Shown one piece after another: positions 12,192 to 25,800 of a stretch of DNA of 64,000 bases. The DNA comes from Diphasiastrum complanatum (Eukaryota > Streptophyta > Lycopodiopsida > Lycopodiales > Lycopodiaceae): the NCBI GenBank assembly GCA_029204225.1, contig CM055099.1, positions 41,215,631 to 41,279,630 on the forward strand. Direction: 5' to 3'. A program made the translations under genes and the position numbers. The notes beneath the pieces were generated by a model, which was not told the origin of the DNA, ran no database searches, and was given only the letters and a program-made list of their open reading frames with translations. Within the stretch, counting starts at the first letter, position 1; each line of letters starts with the position of its first letter.

Positions 12192-12420
12192 ATATAACTA
12201 TTGAAGCTTTATGAAAACTTCAATTTTCAGATCTGATTTTCAGATTTACAGGTGTGAAAATTAAAACTTCATAAAGACAAAAACAGAACTTCAATAGGAA
12301 GGTGTAACTAATGAAGTTTGGATGAAAACTTCTCTTTTCAGATTTGATTTTCAGATTTACAGGTATGAAAAATAGAACTTCAAAATGAAAATCAGAACTT
12401 CAAGCACCTCATTTATGCAA
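12192..12420. repeat. degenerate 110-bp tandem duplication in the gypsy leader
   Basis: Two diverged copies, starting near 12201 and 12311, share the segments ATGAAAACTTC and GATTTTCAGATTTACAGG in the same order. They lie between the primer site and gag of the minus-strand gypsy element. Confidence 0.6.
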
Positions 12421-12765
12421 AGAAAACACTAGTTTTGATCAAAACACATAGCTAGAATCAATTTTTTTGCAAAAAAAAGTTTGTGTATGTAGAGGAAGAC
12501 TTCCTCTAACCATCTCACAAATATTTTTTCAAAACTTTTAAAAATCCAAAGCCCACTTTAAAACTTCTCTAACATGATCAAAAATCTGCCCCTAAACAAT
12601 TCTATAGGCATCACTACTCTCTTTCAAAGAGGACTAAATTCATTGGGTACTTCAACTACAAGCTTCCTACAACTAGAAAAGCTAATCATCTTCCCCCCAA
12701 AAAAATTTAGCTGGTTATCTTAATAGAACTTGAATAAGGTTAGAAAGGTTACCATCCTTTGTCTA

Positions 12766-12777
12766 GCTTTGATACCA
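12766..12777 (-). promoter_or_regulatory. primer binding site of the minus-strand gypsy
   Basis: The complement reads TGGTATCAAAGC, a tRNA-Met type primer site. The adjoining LTR should lie just to the right (from 12778), but its far end cannot be fixed by eye. Confidence 0.7.
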
Positions 12778-13390
12778 CTTTTACAAGTAGAAGTGAGGAA
12801 GTCCTCCAAATCCAAGGTAGAGCCTCCAAATGTCCTCCAAGCAACCTGCACTTTTCGAGAAAAAATGAAAATCTCAAGGGGGTATATATAATTTTTTTTG
12901 TGCACGTGTGAAAAAAATGGCCGCGAACACATGACGACATCTAAGTGGTCCACGTGTCTAGTCAGATAGGTCATTATGACTCAATAATGAGGCCACATGG
13001 GTGTAGGATTCCTAACGAATCAAGCTACGACATGTGTTCTATTGAACCTCATTCACACATGCGATTTTTTTTTTATAAATTGGTCATTTTCGGTGCGGAT
13101 TTTCACGTAAATTTTCTAATTTCTACCCAGATATCGATTTCAATAGCACACTTGCCTCTATTTAGCATCTGTTTACATACTTGCGCTTGGAACCGATACT
13201 GCTTGTTCCGATATCATTCTCAAGCGCGTCTTACTTTTCCATTCTTGCCTATGCTTTGTACTCGTGTTCGGATCCGATACTCCGATTTCTGATATCTCTT
13301 TCGAGCACGTAGGGTGTTGAGGTTTTGTTCTAACTTGCATTTTGCGCCTGAGACCGATATTCATCTTTCTTCTGTATCTTTTGTTGTTGA
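12778..13390. other. probable decayed LTR and leader-like sequence
   Basis: The left part should be the LTR of the minus-strand gypsy. From about 13080 the plus strand becomes pyrimidine-rich and leads into the reading frame at 13391. Several CACGTG/CACATG-like motifs occur (near 12902, 12951, 13029, 13052). No gene is seen. Confidence 0.35.
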
Positions 13391-14889
13391 AATGTCTAAT
13401 TTCGATTCTAGTCTGCTATCTTTTTTTCATAAATTTGGCATCAGTGATAATATAGAGTATTTCAAATTCTTTTTTTCTCCTTTTCTTTTTATTCTTCCTT
13501 CTATTAGTGAGGGTGTGAAAGCATTTTTTGAGATTTCTCTCAAATTTAAGTCTCTGCTCAGTACTCCCTTATTCAGATCTCAAAATAAGGACATGATTCA
13601 TTATCAAGACTTGGTGGCACTCGACAAGCATATTTATAAAGCTAAGCTTGACAGAATGTTCACCAAGTTACATAATGATTTCAAGTCTGTAGATGATTGT
13701 CCAATTCACAATTAAAAATGTAGATTTGTAAAGTTTCAGTCTACATTTTTTTTTTCTGAAATATTTCTAACGATTTGGAAGCTGGCCCTTCTACTTATGA
13801 AGCTACTTCTTTTAGTGGTACAAAATTTGAAAAGTCGAAGATTGTAGATTTAGAAACTTTTTTTATTGATACGAACATTAGTTTAGATGATTGTATAGAT
13901 TTTGATCCCACACGAAATAGGGCATCGTTTATTGGCCCTAGAACTACCAACACCCTTTTTTCTTTTGATAAATCTCTTATCACATTGCCTACTTTTAATA
14001 TAAATAATAATTCTTTTTTGACACTATCGGATATATCGGATCTTTTTTATTTCACAGAGGCCGAGACTCTATGTATTTTGAACAAAGAGCTTCATGAATT
14101 TTTGGATATAATCGATTATGATACTGATGATCTTCTCCCTGGTGTTGACTATGTAAATAAGGATGAGTTTTATTCGGAAAAAGATTACTTGAGCTGTGGA
14201 GGAAATGCGCCAAAAAGAAAATATTTTTTCTTCTGATGAGGAGTTCCTGAGATTTCAAAGCCAACTTGGTTTTCCAAATTCAACTGTCTATTCACCAACC
14301 TTATTGACATCGCAAGGTGGACATAATATTGATGGAGAGACAATAATCAAGAAAGACAAAGCTGAATGTGTAAGTTTTGTATCTTGTACTAGTAGATCTG
14401 TAATGTCAGATTTTAAACTGGAGCTTACTTTGCATTTTATTTTTCATTTTAGGAAACAAGTTTTCTTGATGATTTTGCAATTCGTCGAGGTGGCCAGAAT
14501 TCTTTGCTGGAGAATTTTCAAGAGATCATGCACTGAGTCATTATCTGAAGTTCTTCAAGAATAATGAAATAAGTGTTGCCCATTCAAAGTTCCATCAATA
14601 TGGTGATACAATGATTATGACAATCAAGGCACTTTCTCATTTTCTTGGAGGACATAATTTTAATAAGGTGCATAAAATAATTTTTGTAAAGAAAAATATT
14701 GCACTTAAGATTTTAAGATATGGTCCAGTGAATTCCATGCTCAGGTCATCTCATTTTGCATTGTATGCAGCCTACGTTGATCTGAGTAACCATGAAAACT
14801 ACGAGCTCTTGGATCCTTACGAGAGAAGGAAATTGTTGCATGATTCTAAATTGCAACTTTCATTAGAGAAAGTGTCGAAAGCAGAGTAG
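13391..14889 (+). pseudogene. unrecognised intron-containing gene or pseudogene
   Basis: Coding-like segments follow each other on the plus strand: 13391-13713 (starts MSNFDSSLLSFFHKFG), 13775-about 14195 (acidic, Asn/Asp/Phe-rich), about 14196-14369, and 14453-14886 (ends SLEKVSKAE). A credible intron lies at 14370-14452, with donor GTAAGT and acceptor TTTTAG in phase 0. A one-base frame change is needed near 14195 and another near 14500, which suggests a pseudogene or further unseen introns. Between 13713 and 13775 an intron is likely. There are no retroelement motifs. I do not recognise the family. Confidence 0.4.
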
Positions 14890-16540
14890 ATATTAAATAA
14901 CCGAACTTTGTAAACTTTTTCATTTAATATACGAAATTTCTTTGTATGTCTATTGCCTATTGGCTTGTATAAATTTGCATGCTTTTTGAAATTTTTTATA
15001 CTTCGTCGATTTTGTATTATGACGAATTTGGATTCTTCTGTAAAACCATTGGAAAAGTTGTAGTATATAGCTGTTCTTTGTGCTAGTCCCACCATGTTGT
15101 GTACTTCTATGAAATGCCACTCTTGCTTGCCAATGAGATTTTTTCATTCCTTGCGATGACCATATGCTAAAGCATCCACTATTTCTTGCAAAGAATATTG
15201 AATGATGCCGTAGTATGTGCTGCATGTCATAAAAGATGAAATGTTCGTGGGATTGGAAACTTCTTAATACTCACCTGTGCAAATGCCTCCTATATCATCT
15301 TAAACATTGTTGCATATGCTTATCTATTGATGCTAGAAAAATCACATGTCCCCTGAACCAATGTAGTGTCTAATATTTTTCCAACTTCATTCATAATGCT
15401 ATTAGTAACTGAAGCCTTAATCTTTTTCATTTTGTTATTGTTTGCCATTGATTTCATAGATTTAGAAATCAAGATAAAACCTAGTGAGTTTCTAATGAAA
15501 ATCTCATCGGCCAAATGGTCTTCAGCAACCAATGCTGATCTGCATTGCAAACATAATGTTCATGAAAATGTCAGTAGAAATTAGGACACTCATAGTATTC
15601 ACAACAGCATAATAAGCAAATCAACAGAAAATTGAAATTAATAATAACAAAACTAGCGATTATGAATGAATCAAAAAGTTCAAGCAATATTCAATACCAA
15701 ATAAGCTATAACTTACTTGAATGCACAGATTCGTCTTTTTCTATAACCTCCTCTGGATGATAGATCACATATATCCTTGGTTACCAATCTTTTCCTCTTG
15801 TTGCTTCGGACCTTTTCGTTGAGAACATCCATATCTTTAACAAGAGACAAATATGAGATACGCATGGATTGAAATGCAGTTTTTATCTTATTGTAGCTTT
15901 TAAAGGTCTATTTAAACTACCAACAAACTAATATCAGCTTTTTAACTATACCATACAAACTTATGAAGATCATGCACATATTTCAAAATCAAAATATAAA
16001 TCCATTGCACAGAATAATTTTTCACACATTATGAAATTTTATTTTCAATTTAGTATTCTCATATTATGACATGGCAAGGCCTTTGTGATACAATACCCCA
16101 TCGTACTTGTTTACAATTGTGAGTGTGCATCATGAAATCGTAACTATTAAACCGTGGAATTTACTACTAATTTCATGAACATTAATTATGAAATTTTTAT
16201 ATTAAATTATGAAACTACAAACACTTATGAAAACTAATTGCAATATTGTGAATCTACTATTTTAAAGATTATGCATAATTTTGTGACTATTGATTTTGAG
16301 TTTGTGACATGATAAATACTCAAATATAAAAGTAAAAAAACTAAATAAAGTTAAAAAATCACTAAATAATTTTCATCCATTGTTATTCGCTGGTCATTTC
16401 TCATGTACAATTTACAAATTTCAAAACACTACAATTATGACAAGGCCTTTGTGGTATGCTGCAACGTTCTTGTTTAAAAGTGCATTACTTTGTTAAATGA
16501 CCTAAAATGGGCACAATATGTCATGTACAATCCTAATAAC
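14890..16540. other. AT-rich intergenic sequence, one weak minus-strand frame
   Basis: A 76-codon minus-strand frame at 15320-15550 and a loosely coding-like stretch to 15597 are the only open segments; nothing in them is recognisable. Around 16077 and 16440 a related motif, GGCAAGGCCTTTGTG and ACAAGGCCTTTGTG, appears twice with similar flanks, suggesting a decayed repeat. Confidence 0.3.
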
Positions 16541-16543
16541 TTC

Positions 16544-16550
16544 TATAAAA
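16544..16550 (+). promoter_or_regulatory. candidate TATA box of PYRD
   Basis: TATAAAA lies 281 bases upstream of the PYRD start codon, with a GA-rich stretch (about 16735-16753) in between that would fall in the 5' UTR. The assignment rests only on position and motif. Confidence 0.3.
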
Positions 16551-16830
16551 ATGAGATATTGGAAATGGCTTATTTATGGGAAGTCTTGGCAAGGGAGGGC
16601 CCATGTGACAACGACCACGACAACGCAAGCCCCAGGGTTTCAGTCATATGTCATTAGGGCAGCAAAAATGGCACTGTCGCGAGAACCAAGGGTTTTAGCA
16701 CGCAGAGGGTGGAAGGAGGAGCGAGGAGCAGCCAGAGAGAGAGAGAGAGAGGATAGGATGAAGGGAGCCATAGACAAGGCAAGAAGGCAAGGCGAGGGAG
16801 AGAAGGAGATCAGCCGTGATTAATGCCAGC

Positions 16831-19800
16831 ATGGCTGGAGCTGCAGCACGCCTGCAGTTGTCCAGGCGCCTTACTGCTCGGGCATTTGTAGACCAGCCTC
16901 CTGCTGCAGCTGCTTCTGCCTCCTCCTTGGAAGCAGCAAGTGCTTCGTATTTGCCCAAGGGTTTGGTTTTTTCCTCGTTTTTCCACTCCGGTTCCGCAGC
17001 AGAAGCCGCAGCAGCGGCGGCAGCTGCCGCTCAGAATCGACCACCTTTGCCCCCAAAGATCCGTCTCACATGGGTATTTATTTTTCATTCAGAAAGCATT
17101 TCAGTACTTACCTTGGCTGATTACAGTTGTGATCTCTTTTGCAGTATAACATCGAACAACATATTCGTACCTCTCTATTAACAATCAGCGTTAAAAGCCA
17201 GTTTTGGAACTAAGAGGCCGCGTGTTTTTTATTTGTAGATAAAGAAAGAAATATCTAATAATGTCGTTATGGTAAAGGAACATAATACTGAAATCTATAT
17301 TAAGTCTGATTCTTACTATGAAAGCGTAATTCATCTCCGACCTAAAAATAAAAATAGAAATACAGCTACATGAATCAATTTTTAGACAAAATATCTTTCA
17401 CGTCGTCAATGCTACGAGTCTCTGATCCTCATATGAAAACTGGGTGAGAATTGATTTCGATTAAGGCAATGATATCTCTTTGTAATCTTGCAATACAATG
17501 GACAACACAAAACAAATGCTCCTCAGTTTGCACCTGATTTAAAGAACAATGCTGTGCGGTTTAGGAATCCCTCTGAACCTGCCAGTCTCTACTTATAGCT
17601 GATGAGAAGATATGCGGAGCTGCCCCAGGATGTATCGAAGGCTATGTGACAGCCTCAAATCTAAGTATCGTGGCAAAACCTGGTTCTCATTTGCTCTTCT
17701 ATGGAAGAAGTGTAGAAGTCCAGTTTGACACTTGATGGGCCCGACTAAACTCTCTGAATATATAGTATCTATAGATAAAATGATGAATAAGAAGAATGGG
17801 TTCCCTTTGGGAGATGTGAATGAAAGTACCAAAGTACCAATGGCATAGAGTACCCTCAAGGCCCATATCACGAGAAGAGCAGCATGCCAAAAGCTCCAAA
17901 AGGTCCAAGAAATCAATGCATCATCTAAAAAGACATGATGCATGAAAATAGTAGCAACAAATCTAGAAATAGTAGAGGCCCCAACTGACAAACTGTAGCC
18001 GAAAAACTCATCCAGAAAGGCCTCATATGGACATACCAATCCATCATAGGATACACCAAAAACGGATGGAGAATCGGATGACCCATCGGAACTGGCCGCA
18101 AGTGTAATCCCAAAGTACACAACAGGCGCACAAGTGAGGAATAGAAGAAATGCACTGGAACGAGGAATAGGTTCCGCAACATCAGTAGCAAGCATCGGAG
18201 CAATATCAACGTGTAGCTGGGAATGAGTATCAAAGCACATATGAGCAACACTGAAGTATATGGCGGCAACATCCCCAAAAACTATCCAAGAGAGGAGAAG
18301 GAATTCTCTCAAGGTACCCTGATGGTCTTGGAACACCAGAACAAAGTGGCAACTCAGCATCGGAGACCAAGCGATATGGAGCAACCTGAAATGACAGGGA
18401 ACCTGAAGATCACCCAGACAAACAGTAGCTGGAACGGAGGCAATAACCCAAGACAACAGGATATGCCAAGCCTGACAATAAGCAACAATCCAAGGAACAG
18501 ATAGAGAGCCACATGCATAATCATAGAGATATTCGCACCATAGGTGATCAATAATATGGAAAAACCAGCACCAATCAACAGGTCCAAATGAAAATCAAGC
18601 TATATGTAATAACCAGGAATGCCAGATATCCATAGCATCGGCATGGACTGCAGTAAACCTATATGTAGAAACACCAGGAGACGGAAGGATGTTCGTGTAC
18701 TCATCTAGAAAGATCCCAGCATATAAATACCCTAGATAAGTAATAGTGACCATCTGGCAAATATCCTCGGATGAAAAATGTGTAACAGTAAGGGCCAAAG
18801 GCGCATGAATCATGTCAGGAACCGTAGAAATATCATGAGGCAGATCACAAACCTCAAGCAGAGATTCATGGAGTAAAGCGAAAGAAGATACAACCTGATC
18901 ACCAATAGCGAGGGAACCATCAAACGTGGACCCATGAAGAACCCCATAGAAATCAGCAGGAACATCGGCCATAACAGACTCAAGAGATGGAGATATAGAG
19001 ACCAATGGAGAAGATACTGCACCAACCACCGAACCAGGAGGGCAATCTGAAGTATGCGCAAAAGCAATAGTAGAAATACCACCAAGGTATGCGATCTCAA
19101 TATCAATGAAACCAGGAATGACCACTGAATACGATATCTGTGAATCAAGCCATATAGGCGCAAGGCACACAACAACAACCTGTAAAGCCGAAGCAGCATC
19201 AACCTGAGGAAGAGGACCCACAGATGGTGAAAGTGAAGCAGCAACTGATGTACTCTGAATGGAAAGTAGAGCTGCATCGTCAGCCTTTGGCAGGCTACGC
19301 ATAAACTGCTTCCCGGTAACCAACTGGAAGTCTCCCTGAGTATCAATGCCAACAAGTGAGTGTGTAATTGCATCAAGTACAAATGTCAATGTCTGCTGTG
19401 TCAAGTCCAGTGTAACGGCTCCAAGAGATGCAAACCAATCAGCACCAAGGATAAGATCATAACGCTCCATAGGAATAATGTAAAGATCTGCCTGTCAAGA
19501 AAAATCTCCAATGCGGTATGGTAAACACTGAAACCTCTAAGAACTAGGAAAAGAATGGGAACTGGCAACCTCAACTGTGAGAGGCTGTGAAGCAAGAACA
19601 GGTGAAGCACGTATCCGACTAGTGATATAACTGCTAATAAAAGAATGAGTGCTGCCAGTATCAACTAAAACAATATACTCACGACCTGTAATACGTACAC
19701 GTAACCGAATGGAGCGAGGACCAGGATGCCCTGTCCAAGTAGCATAGGCAAGTTGAGCATGGCAAGTAGCAGGAAGTAAATTAGTGGAAGGCTCAGAGGA

Positions 19801-22800
19801 TAGGTCAGGCTCATCAGAAATATGATTGTAGATATCGGAATCATCTGGAGTAGTGCCCTCATGGTAAAAAACAGCAGTAGTAGTAGGGAGAGGCTGACGA
19901 CAATCACGGGCAAAATGGTCAGGACTCTTACAACGAAAGCAAAGACGCTGCTGCTGAAGGTCAGCGAATTTTGCAGACGTGTAACGTTGGACAAAAGGAG
20001 GTCGAGGAGTCGGAGGACGAGGAGACGAAGGGACAATGGAGAGAGCTGGAACAGAAGGGGCAGGTGTAGGGGTGGACGCAGCGAGAAAAGATGAAGCAAA
20101 AAGGATGGGGTCGGGAGAAGCGGGAAGGAAGAATGTCAGAGTACTTATGCTGTAAAGTACTGGCAAGAGACATCGCCTCAACAAGTGTGGGAGGACGGAA
20201 GGAAGAAACATCATAATGTAAAAGCAATGTAACGAGAAATAAGCTCAGTGGGCTGTAGATCTGTGAAAAGATAAGAAAGCTCCATAAACTGATCTGTATA
20301 AGAAGCAAGATCACTGGTCTGAGTGAGACTACGGAATGTATCACGTTGGCGGTCGAGCCACTGAGGGTCAATCATAGCATGACGGAGGTCACGGCGAAAT
20401 GTATGCCATAAATGGAGCCCTTCCCGATCAGGATCAGCTCTATAAACTCGCCACCACGTGGCGATGCGTCCATCTAAATGTAAAGCAGCCAACTGGATCT
20501 TCTGAGGATCAGTCTTAGGGTAGATCTGAAAATATGTGTCAAGCTTAGCAAACCAATTCTCTAATAAGTTCCCGTCAGAGGAACCGGAATAGGTAGCAAG
20601 CTGTACCCTATCACGAAAGTCTCGAGCAAAGTGTGGCTCAGGAAGTGGTTGACGTGAAAAGAAATCAGGAGATAGGTTAGGTGGAATGAACGGTCCACCA
20701 CAAGGCTGACTAGCAGAGGAAGATGGAAATCCAAATGGAGGGGGAGTTCCAAATGAAGGAAAAACAGGAGCTTTACCAGGACCATGAGGCTGTAAAGAAT
20801 CAATCTGTGACTGCATAGTAGCAAAGCGGGTCATAACGGTATCGAAGCGAAGAACGAGGCCAGAAAGGGTCTCATCCATGCGACGAAACTGATCGGATAA
20901 GGTTTCTTGAGTAGTCTCACTCGGGATAGGTGATTGTGCCATAATGATAGTGGAAGGAATAGACGAAAACTTGAGAGAGTGGACTCTTGTCGTCACCCCA
21001 AATTAGTCTATTAAAACCACTATTATCACAACTAAGAAAGGACAGCAATCAGCAAATGAAAAAAAAGTGAAAATGAAGGCTGTAAAAATGCGCTGGACAG
21101 CCAGGAGGCAAGTGACAAATTGGAGTATCAAACGGAGTCGGAATTTTGTGAAATTTGGTTGAGGATGGGCGATGGACAGCCTGCAATTAAGGTGTGAAAA
21201 ATGGCTGCAAACGGAGACAAAAACGGACGAAAGTGACAAGTATGAAGCGACTGGACAGCCTGCAAACAAAAGTGAAAAGAGGGCTGAAAATGGAAGGAGG
21301 AACGGACGAAAAAGATGAGGGAATTGGGCGCTGGAGATCCTGCAAACAAGCTGGAAATGGGTGATAGAGGGTTGGAACTTGGGCGCCGGAAATAATCTGC
21401 CCAATTTTTTTTTTTCCGGCCGCCAAATTTAGCGGAAGTACTTCCGCTAACTATTTGCTAAAGCTCCACCAAGGAAAATGCTTTGATAGGAGCTGGTCCT
21501 CCTCCAAACTGTGCTGAATGTTGCTGAAGCAAAGAGACGAAAGCCCTCAGCAAAGAGAGAAAAATCAGCAAGGAAAATGGGCACCCAATCAAAAAATCAG
21601 ATCTGAAATTCGGCAATTAGGAAAGTGCTCTGATACCAAGTTACGAATAGAGCCACAACTGATCTAGAGCTAAGCTATGAAAGCATCACATAAGCAAGAC
21701 TTAAGCTATGAAAGCAGCACATAAGCAAGACTTAACCCTAGAAAGCAGGAAAGAGAGAGATTAAGGAGACTAAAGAGAGAGATCAATATCATCAGCTGAA
21801 TAACAAATGACATAGTTTCCCTACTTATAGCCAAGAGGAAGCCCTAAAAGGAAGCTTCCGGTGGCTAGGGCCCAACTGGGAGGGAAAATAGTGCGCCCTC
21901 CAAGAAGGCCCCCACTCTCCAGTAATATGTCCAAATGGCCTAATAATGAATAATAAGGTCAAAGGCCAACCATATAGTCTAAGTGTCACTAATGAATAAA
22001 AAAGGGCCCAAGGCCTGCTTATGGATAAAGTAAAGTAAATGTAAATGGACGCGGCGAATGCTTTGCACATCTAATACTATTTTGCTCGATGACAATTCAA
22101 ATTTACAAGAACATAAAGTTGAACATGGAAATTTAGTCTCATTCATTATCAAAGAAGTGATTGCTTGAATAAGTCGGAGCGAGGGAATCCTTGTGCCCTT
22201 CAGGCCCTCAAGTTTTCCAGTCTGCCATTAAAAGGTTGACAATTTGGAAAGAATTTATCTTAAGTGGTACATTATCGTCGCTATCAATATGATTGTATAA
22301 GGTGATAAATCATGAGGCCATATGAGTCTTAGGCAAGCTTAATTTTCCAGTAGTCTACTCTCTATCACTGCCTTTGGGTTGGCCTTACAATTTGTATACT
22401 ATAACTAGCTTGAAGCTAGATGACAAGCTATGCCAATAGTCTTACATTAGTCCAATCAGCTTTTTCTAATGAAGGAGTGTTTACCTTATATGTTGCAATG
22501 GAACAAATGTTACCCAAGTAACATGTCACTCTTATGACATGGAATTTCTAATGTCCTTCCAAAGATCTATCTAGCTTTTTGTAACATTCAAAAAGCTATT
22601 ATTGTAATGAAAAGCTTTTTTTGGCACTCATTGCTCAGTAATACAAAATCTTTTCTGGATTGTGTTGCAGAAGCGTTTACTCACTGGGACTACACTTGGA
22701 TCTATGATCGGTGGTGGAGCATATGTTGGTACTCGTGATGAGGCCACTATCAGGTATAAGCTTGATGAATGGTGTGCACTTGGAGTTGTTGAGGTTATTA

Positions 22801-25800
22801 TTTTGAGTTCACTAAATTGCTCTTGTTATAACGACTGATTTAGCTCTTTTATTTGGAATTTTTGGTTGGAGGAAATTCTGGACAATGACCAATATTTCGT
22901 CGGTTCTTATCTCACTCTCACTAGATGTATGCATTCGTTAACATTTTCCAATTTAGGAAAGAAAATAGTTCTAGTGGAAATATTACCAAAGACAAGTCTT
23001 TATATATGTTGGCTCTGAGTATGTTGGATCTTTAGGTATTAAAACGTGGACTTGTGGAGCTTTTTTGGGATGCCATTCTTGGACTTGAGTGAATGTACCT
23101 TTGCTGTGCAAGGTCTAGAAACATATGTGAACTAACTACAGCCTTTGGTAAAGGTTTGGTGTTTGCTCAGAATAGGTTTTCTAACACAACTACTGTGAAA
23201 ATAGGTTAGTTGGGTTCTTGAGCTTTGATGGTTTTAGTGGAGTATCACAAAAGCTAAAGCAAGAGATGCTGATGTCTCTAAACAAACCACATAGTGGAAA
23301 TGCATAAACAGTTGATAATTCAGTTTGGTTAAGCATGAAATTCTGAATGGCCATTAACAATGACCATAAGTAGTATGGAAGAATCATGGAAGATCTTTGA
23401 TAGTGCCTGTTTTGCTTCTCTTCTCTGGTGACATAATACATAGTACATACATTGACTGGGTTGTCAGTTTTCCAGAATTGCGACCATAAGTAGTACTAAA
23501 AGGTTCATATAAGAGGAGACTCCTACTCTTTTATTTTGACTAGTGCCATTCACTTACTGTCTTGTTGATATTTCTTAGTGTTGAAACCTTTTTTTTGTCA
23601 CACTTACAGACTTGGAGATGGACTTTGTATATTTTGCTACTGCTCCTTCAACTTTGCTAATAGCAAGGGTTGACACTGTTTTCAATGTGCAGTACTTGGG
23701 CTTTTGAGGCGTCAAAGTATGTCAATCCTTTTTTTAGACTATTGGATGCAGAGGATGCTCATCGTCTGGCCATTTGGGCAGCAGGTCATGGGTTGGCTCC
23801 CAAGGAGAAGAGACTTGATCCAAGAGTCTTGGAGACTAAAGTATGGGGTCGATATTTTGCAAATCCTATAGGTCTTGCAGCTGGTTTTGATAAGAATGCA
23901 GAAGCAGTTGAAGGACTTTTAGGCATTGGTTATGGTTTTGTGGAAGTGGGCTCTGTAACTCCAGTGCCTCAGGAGGGCAATCCAAAACCTCGAGTTTTTA
24001 GATTACCTGAACAGGGGTAAGCATGTATGTTACTCCATTCTTCTACCCATTTGATGACTACAACCTAGTTTTATGTATTATTGACACAGTTTTTAAGTGC
24101 TAGATTGTAAATTTAATTTGAGAAGAGCAAGTTGTTTTGTAACTAGTAGCATGGGCATGGCTAGACTAAATCTTGAAAGGTAGCAGCCTTAGTTGGGTGC
24201 ATCTCCAACACTGATTTCACATATCTATTACTACTATGCTTCAATTATGTTAATAAGGAAATGCAATACACATGTTGCCTGTATGTATGTAAAGGAAAGT
24301 TTTCTTGAGTTTATTCAAAGGTTTCCCTGCAAATGGTGCAAGCCTGACTGATGCAGTGGCAAGTCTAAGAACTTCATGCAGCAATGCAAGTAGCAACGTG
24401 AAACAAGAATTTTACAATTTTCAATGAGTTGAAACAATTGAGGTTGAAGCTCACTTGGTTAAATAGCCTGCCAATATCTGACTGCTGATATATTGTAAAA
24501 AGCAGTTCCATGAGAAATATCAGAAGATACATCCCATACTATCTTCAGAGTTCTCAATTTCTGAGAGGATCTTGTTTCATGGGGAATATTTTCATGTTTA
24601 TGTGCTGAACGGATGAATATCAATATGACAATGCTAATAAAGGAACTGCTAAACTGAACTGGATTGAATTCTGGGAACTCGCTAGATCTAGTGCTACAAG
24701 CTAACTTTACCCTCCAAGGAACCACCTATGCACAGTGAGAATCTACAAAGTCTGTAGTGAGAATCTACTGTTTAGGTCCATCACATGGCATTGTCATGAA
24801 TGGCGATCCTTAGATGATAGCACATACAATGTACATCACTACAAGTCATATGTGTCTAGGCATCCATCACTCGGCCTGACTGTGAGGTGTCAATGGATCT
24901 CAAGAACATTGTGCCCATGCAATAGGACACCAATATGTTGATAATGTGGCGCCTCCTAGTATCGGTCCATCCATCTGATATGATAGAGCACCCAAACCTG
25001 TTTTGGATTTGATGGAGCACACAATGCACATGAATGATGACACAAATTGACAAATGAGTCAGTGACAATTGTCAAAAGTCAAGACACACCACTCATTGCT
25101 TAATAATAAATATAAGATAAAGTTAATTTAGTAATCTACCAACTCGGGGTTGAACTGGTAGCATTTGACTCAAAAGGTATCAATAGTGAAGCTGGTTCAT
25201 GCATGTGACCTCCGGTATCATATCCATGCTATTGAAGTAGGTACGCTTTTATTCTCACAGGGCCACTTGAGTATTCCCACAATGGTATCCTATCCCTCGG
25301 CATGGTCCTCTAGCCTAAGTCCTGCTTTCTAGCATAGCTAGTGAATCTTTGCTTGTAACTTGGTATCAAAGCACCTTCCTGAGCAGCTTTCAAGAGCAGC
25401 TTTTTCTTTTTAGGAGGGCGCCCATCTATAGTTTGGATCCTTAGCCTACGGATCCACTTGTCTTGTAGGTTTTTCATCACCGATTGGAGGAGGATCAGCG
25501 CCCACCCAGCCCTTCATTTTTCAGCATTTCCTCTTCTTCATCAACCTCCCTTTGCGCCCGTTTTGGGCGCCCATCTACCGCTCCTTCTAGCGCCCTATTT
25601 CATCTCTGCTTTGCCTCATTTGCTGTCCCAAAAATCAGCCCACTACCACACATTTCCAGCGCCCCTATTCCACTCTCATTTTCCCGTTTCTGCTGTCGCA
25701 AAAACCAGCATTGTTGCTTCCTTTCCAGCGCCCTACTCTACCTCCCTTTTACCCCCATGTCTGCCTATTTGCTGTCCCAAAACCCCACCCTTTTTGCCTC

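Larger units (their letters stand above)
10545..12777 (-). mobile_element. Ty3/gypsy 5' portion (primer site, leader, gag, protease start)
   Basis: On the minus strand the order is primer site (12766-12777), a 1.1-kb leader, gag (start 11613), then a protease-like motif, with loss of homology near 10560 before any RT. The PR site reads FDTRSTHDFI where DTGSTH is usual, so the active-site glycine is changed. The gag is of the same kind as the relic at 35860-38090 (WDDFCKLFRDYF here, [12 protein letters not shown] there). Confidence 0.75.
17593..22069 (-). mobile_element. Ty3/gypsy-like element in PYRD intron 1, no RT seen
   Basis: In minus orientation: LTR (about 22069-21639), primer site (21638-21627), repeat-rich leader, gag with CCHC knuckle, protease, then a long mostly open region without RT or integrase motifs down to 17593. 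No 3' LTR is evident between 17074 and 17592, so the 3' end is truncated or unrecognised. It lies antisense to PYRD. A plus-strand relative is in intron 3 (25137-26945). Confidence 0.8.

Noticed and set aside
16816-16830. Upstream GTG extension of PYRD exon 1
   Set aside because: Nuclear plant genes start at ATG; the ATG at 16831 begins a normal presequence.
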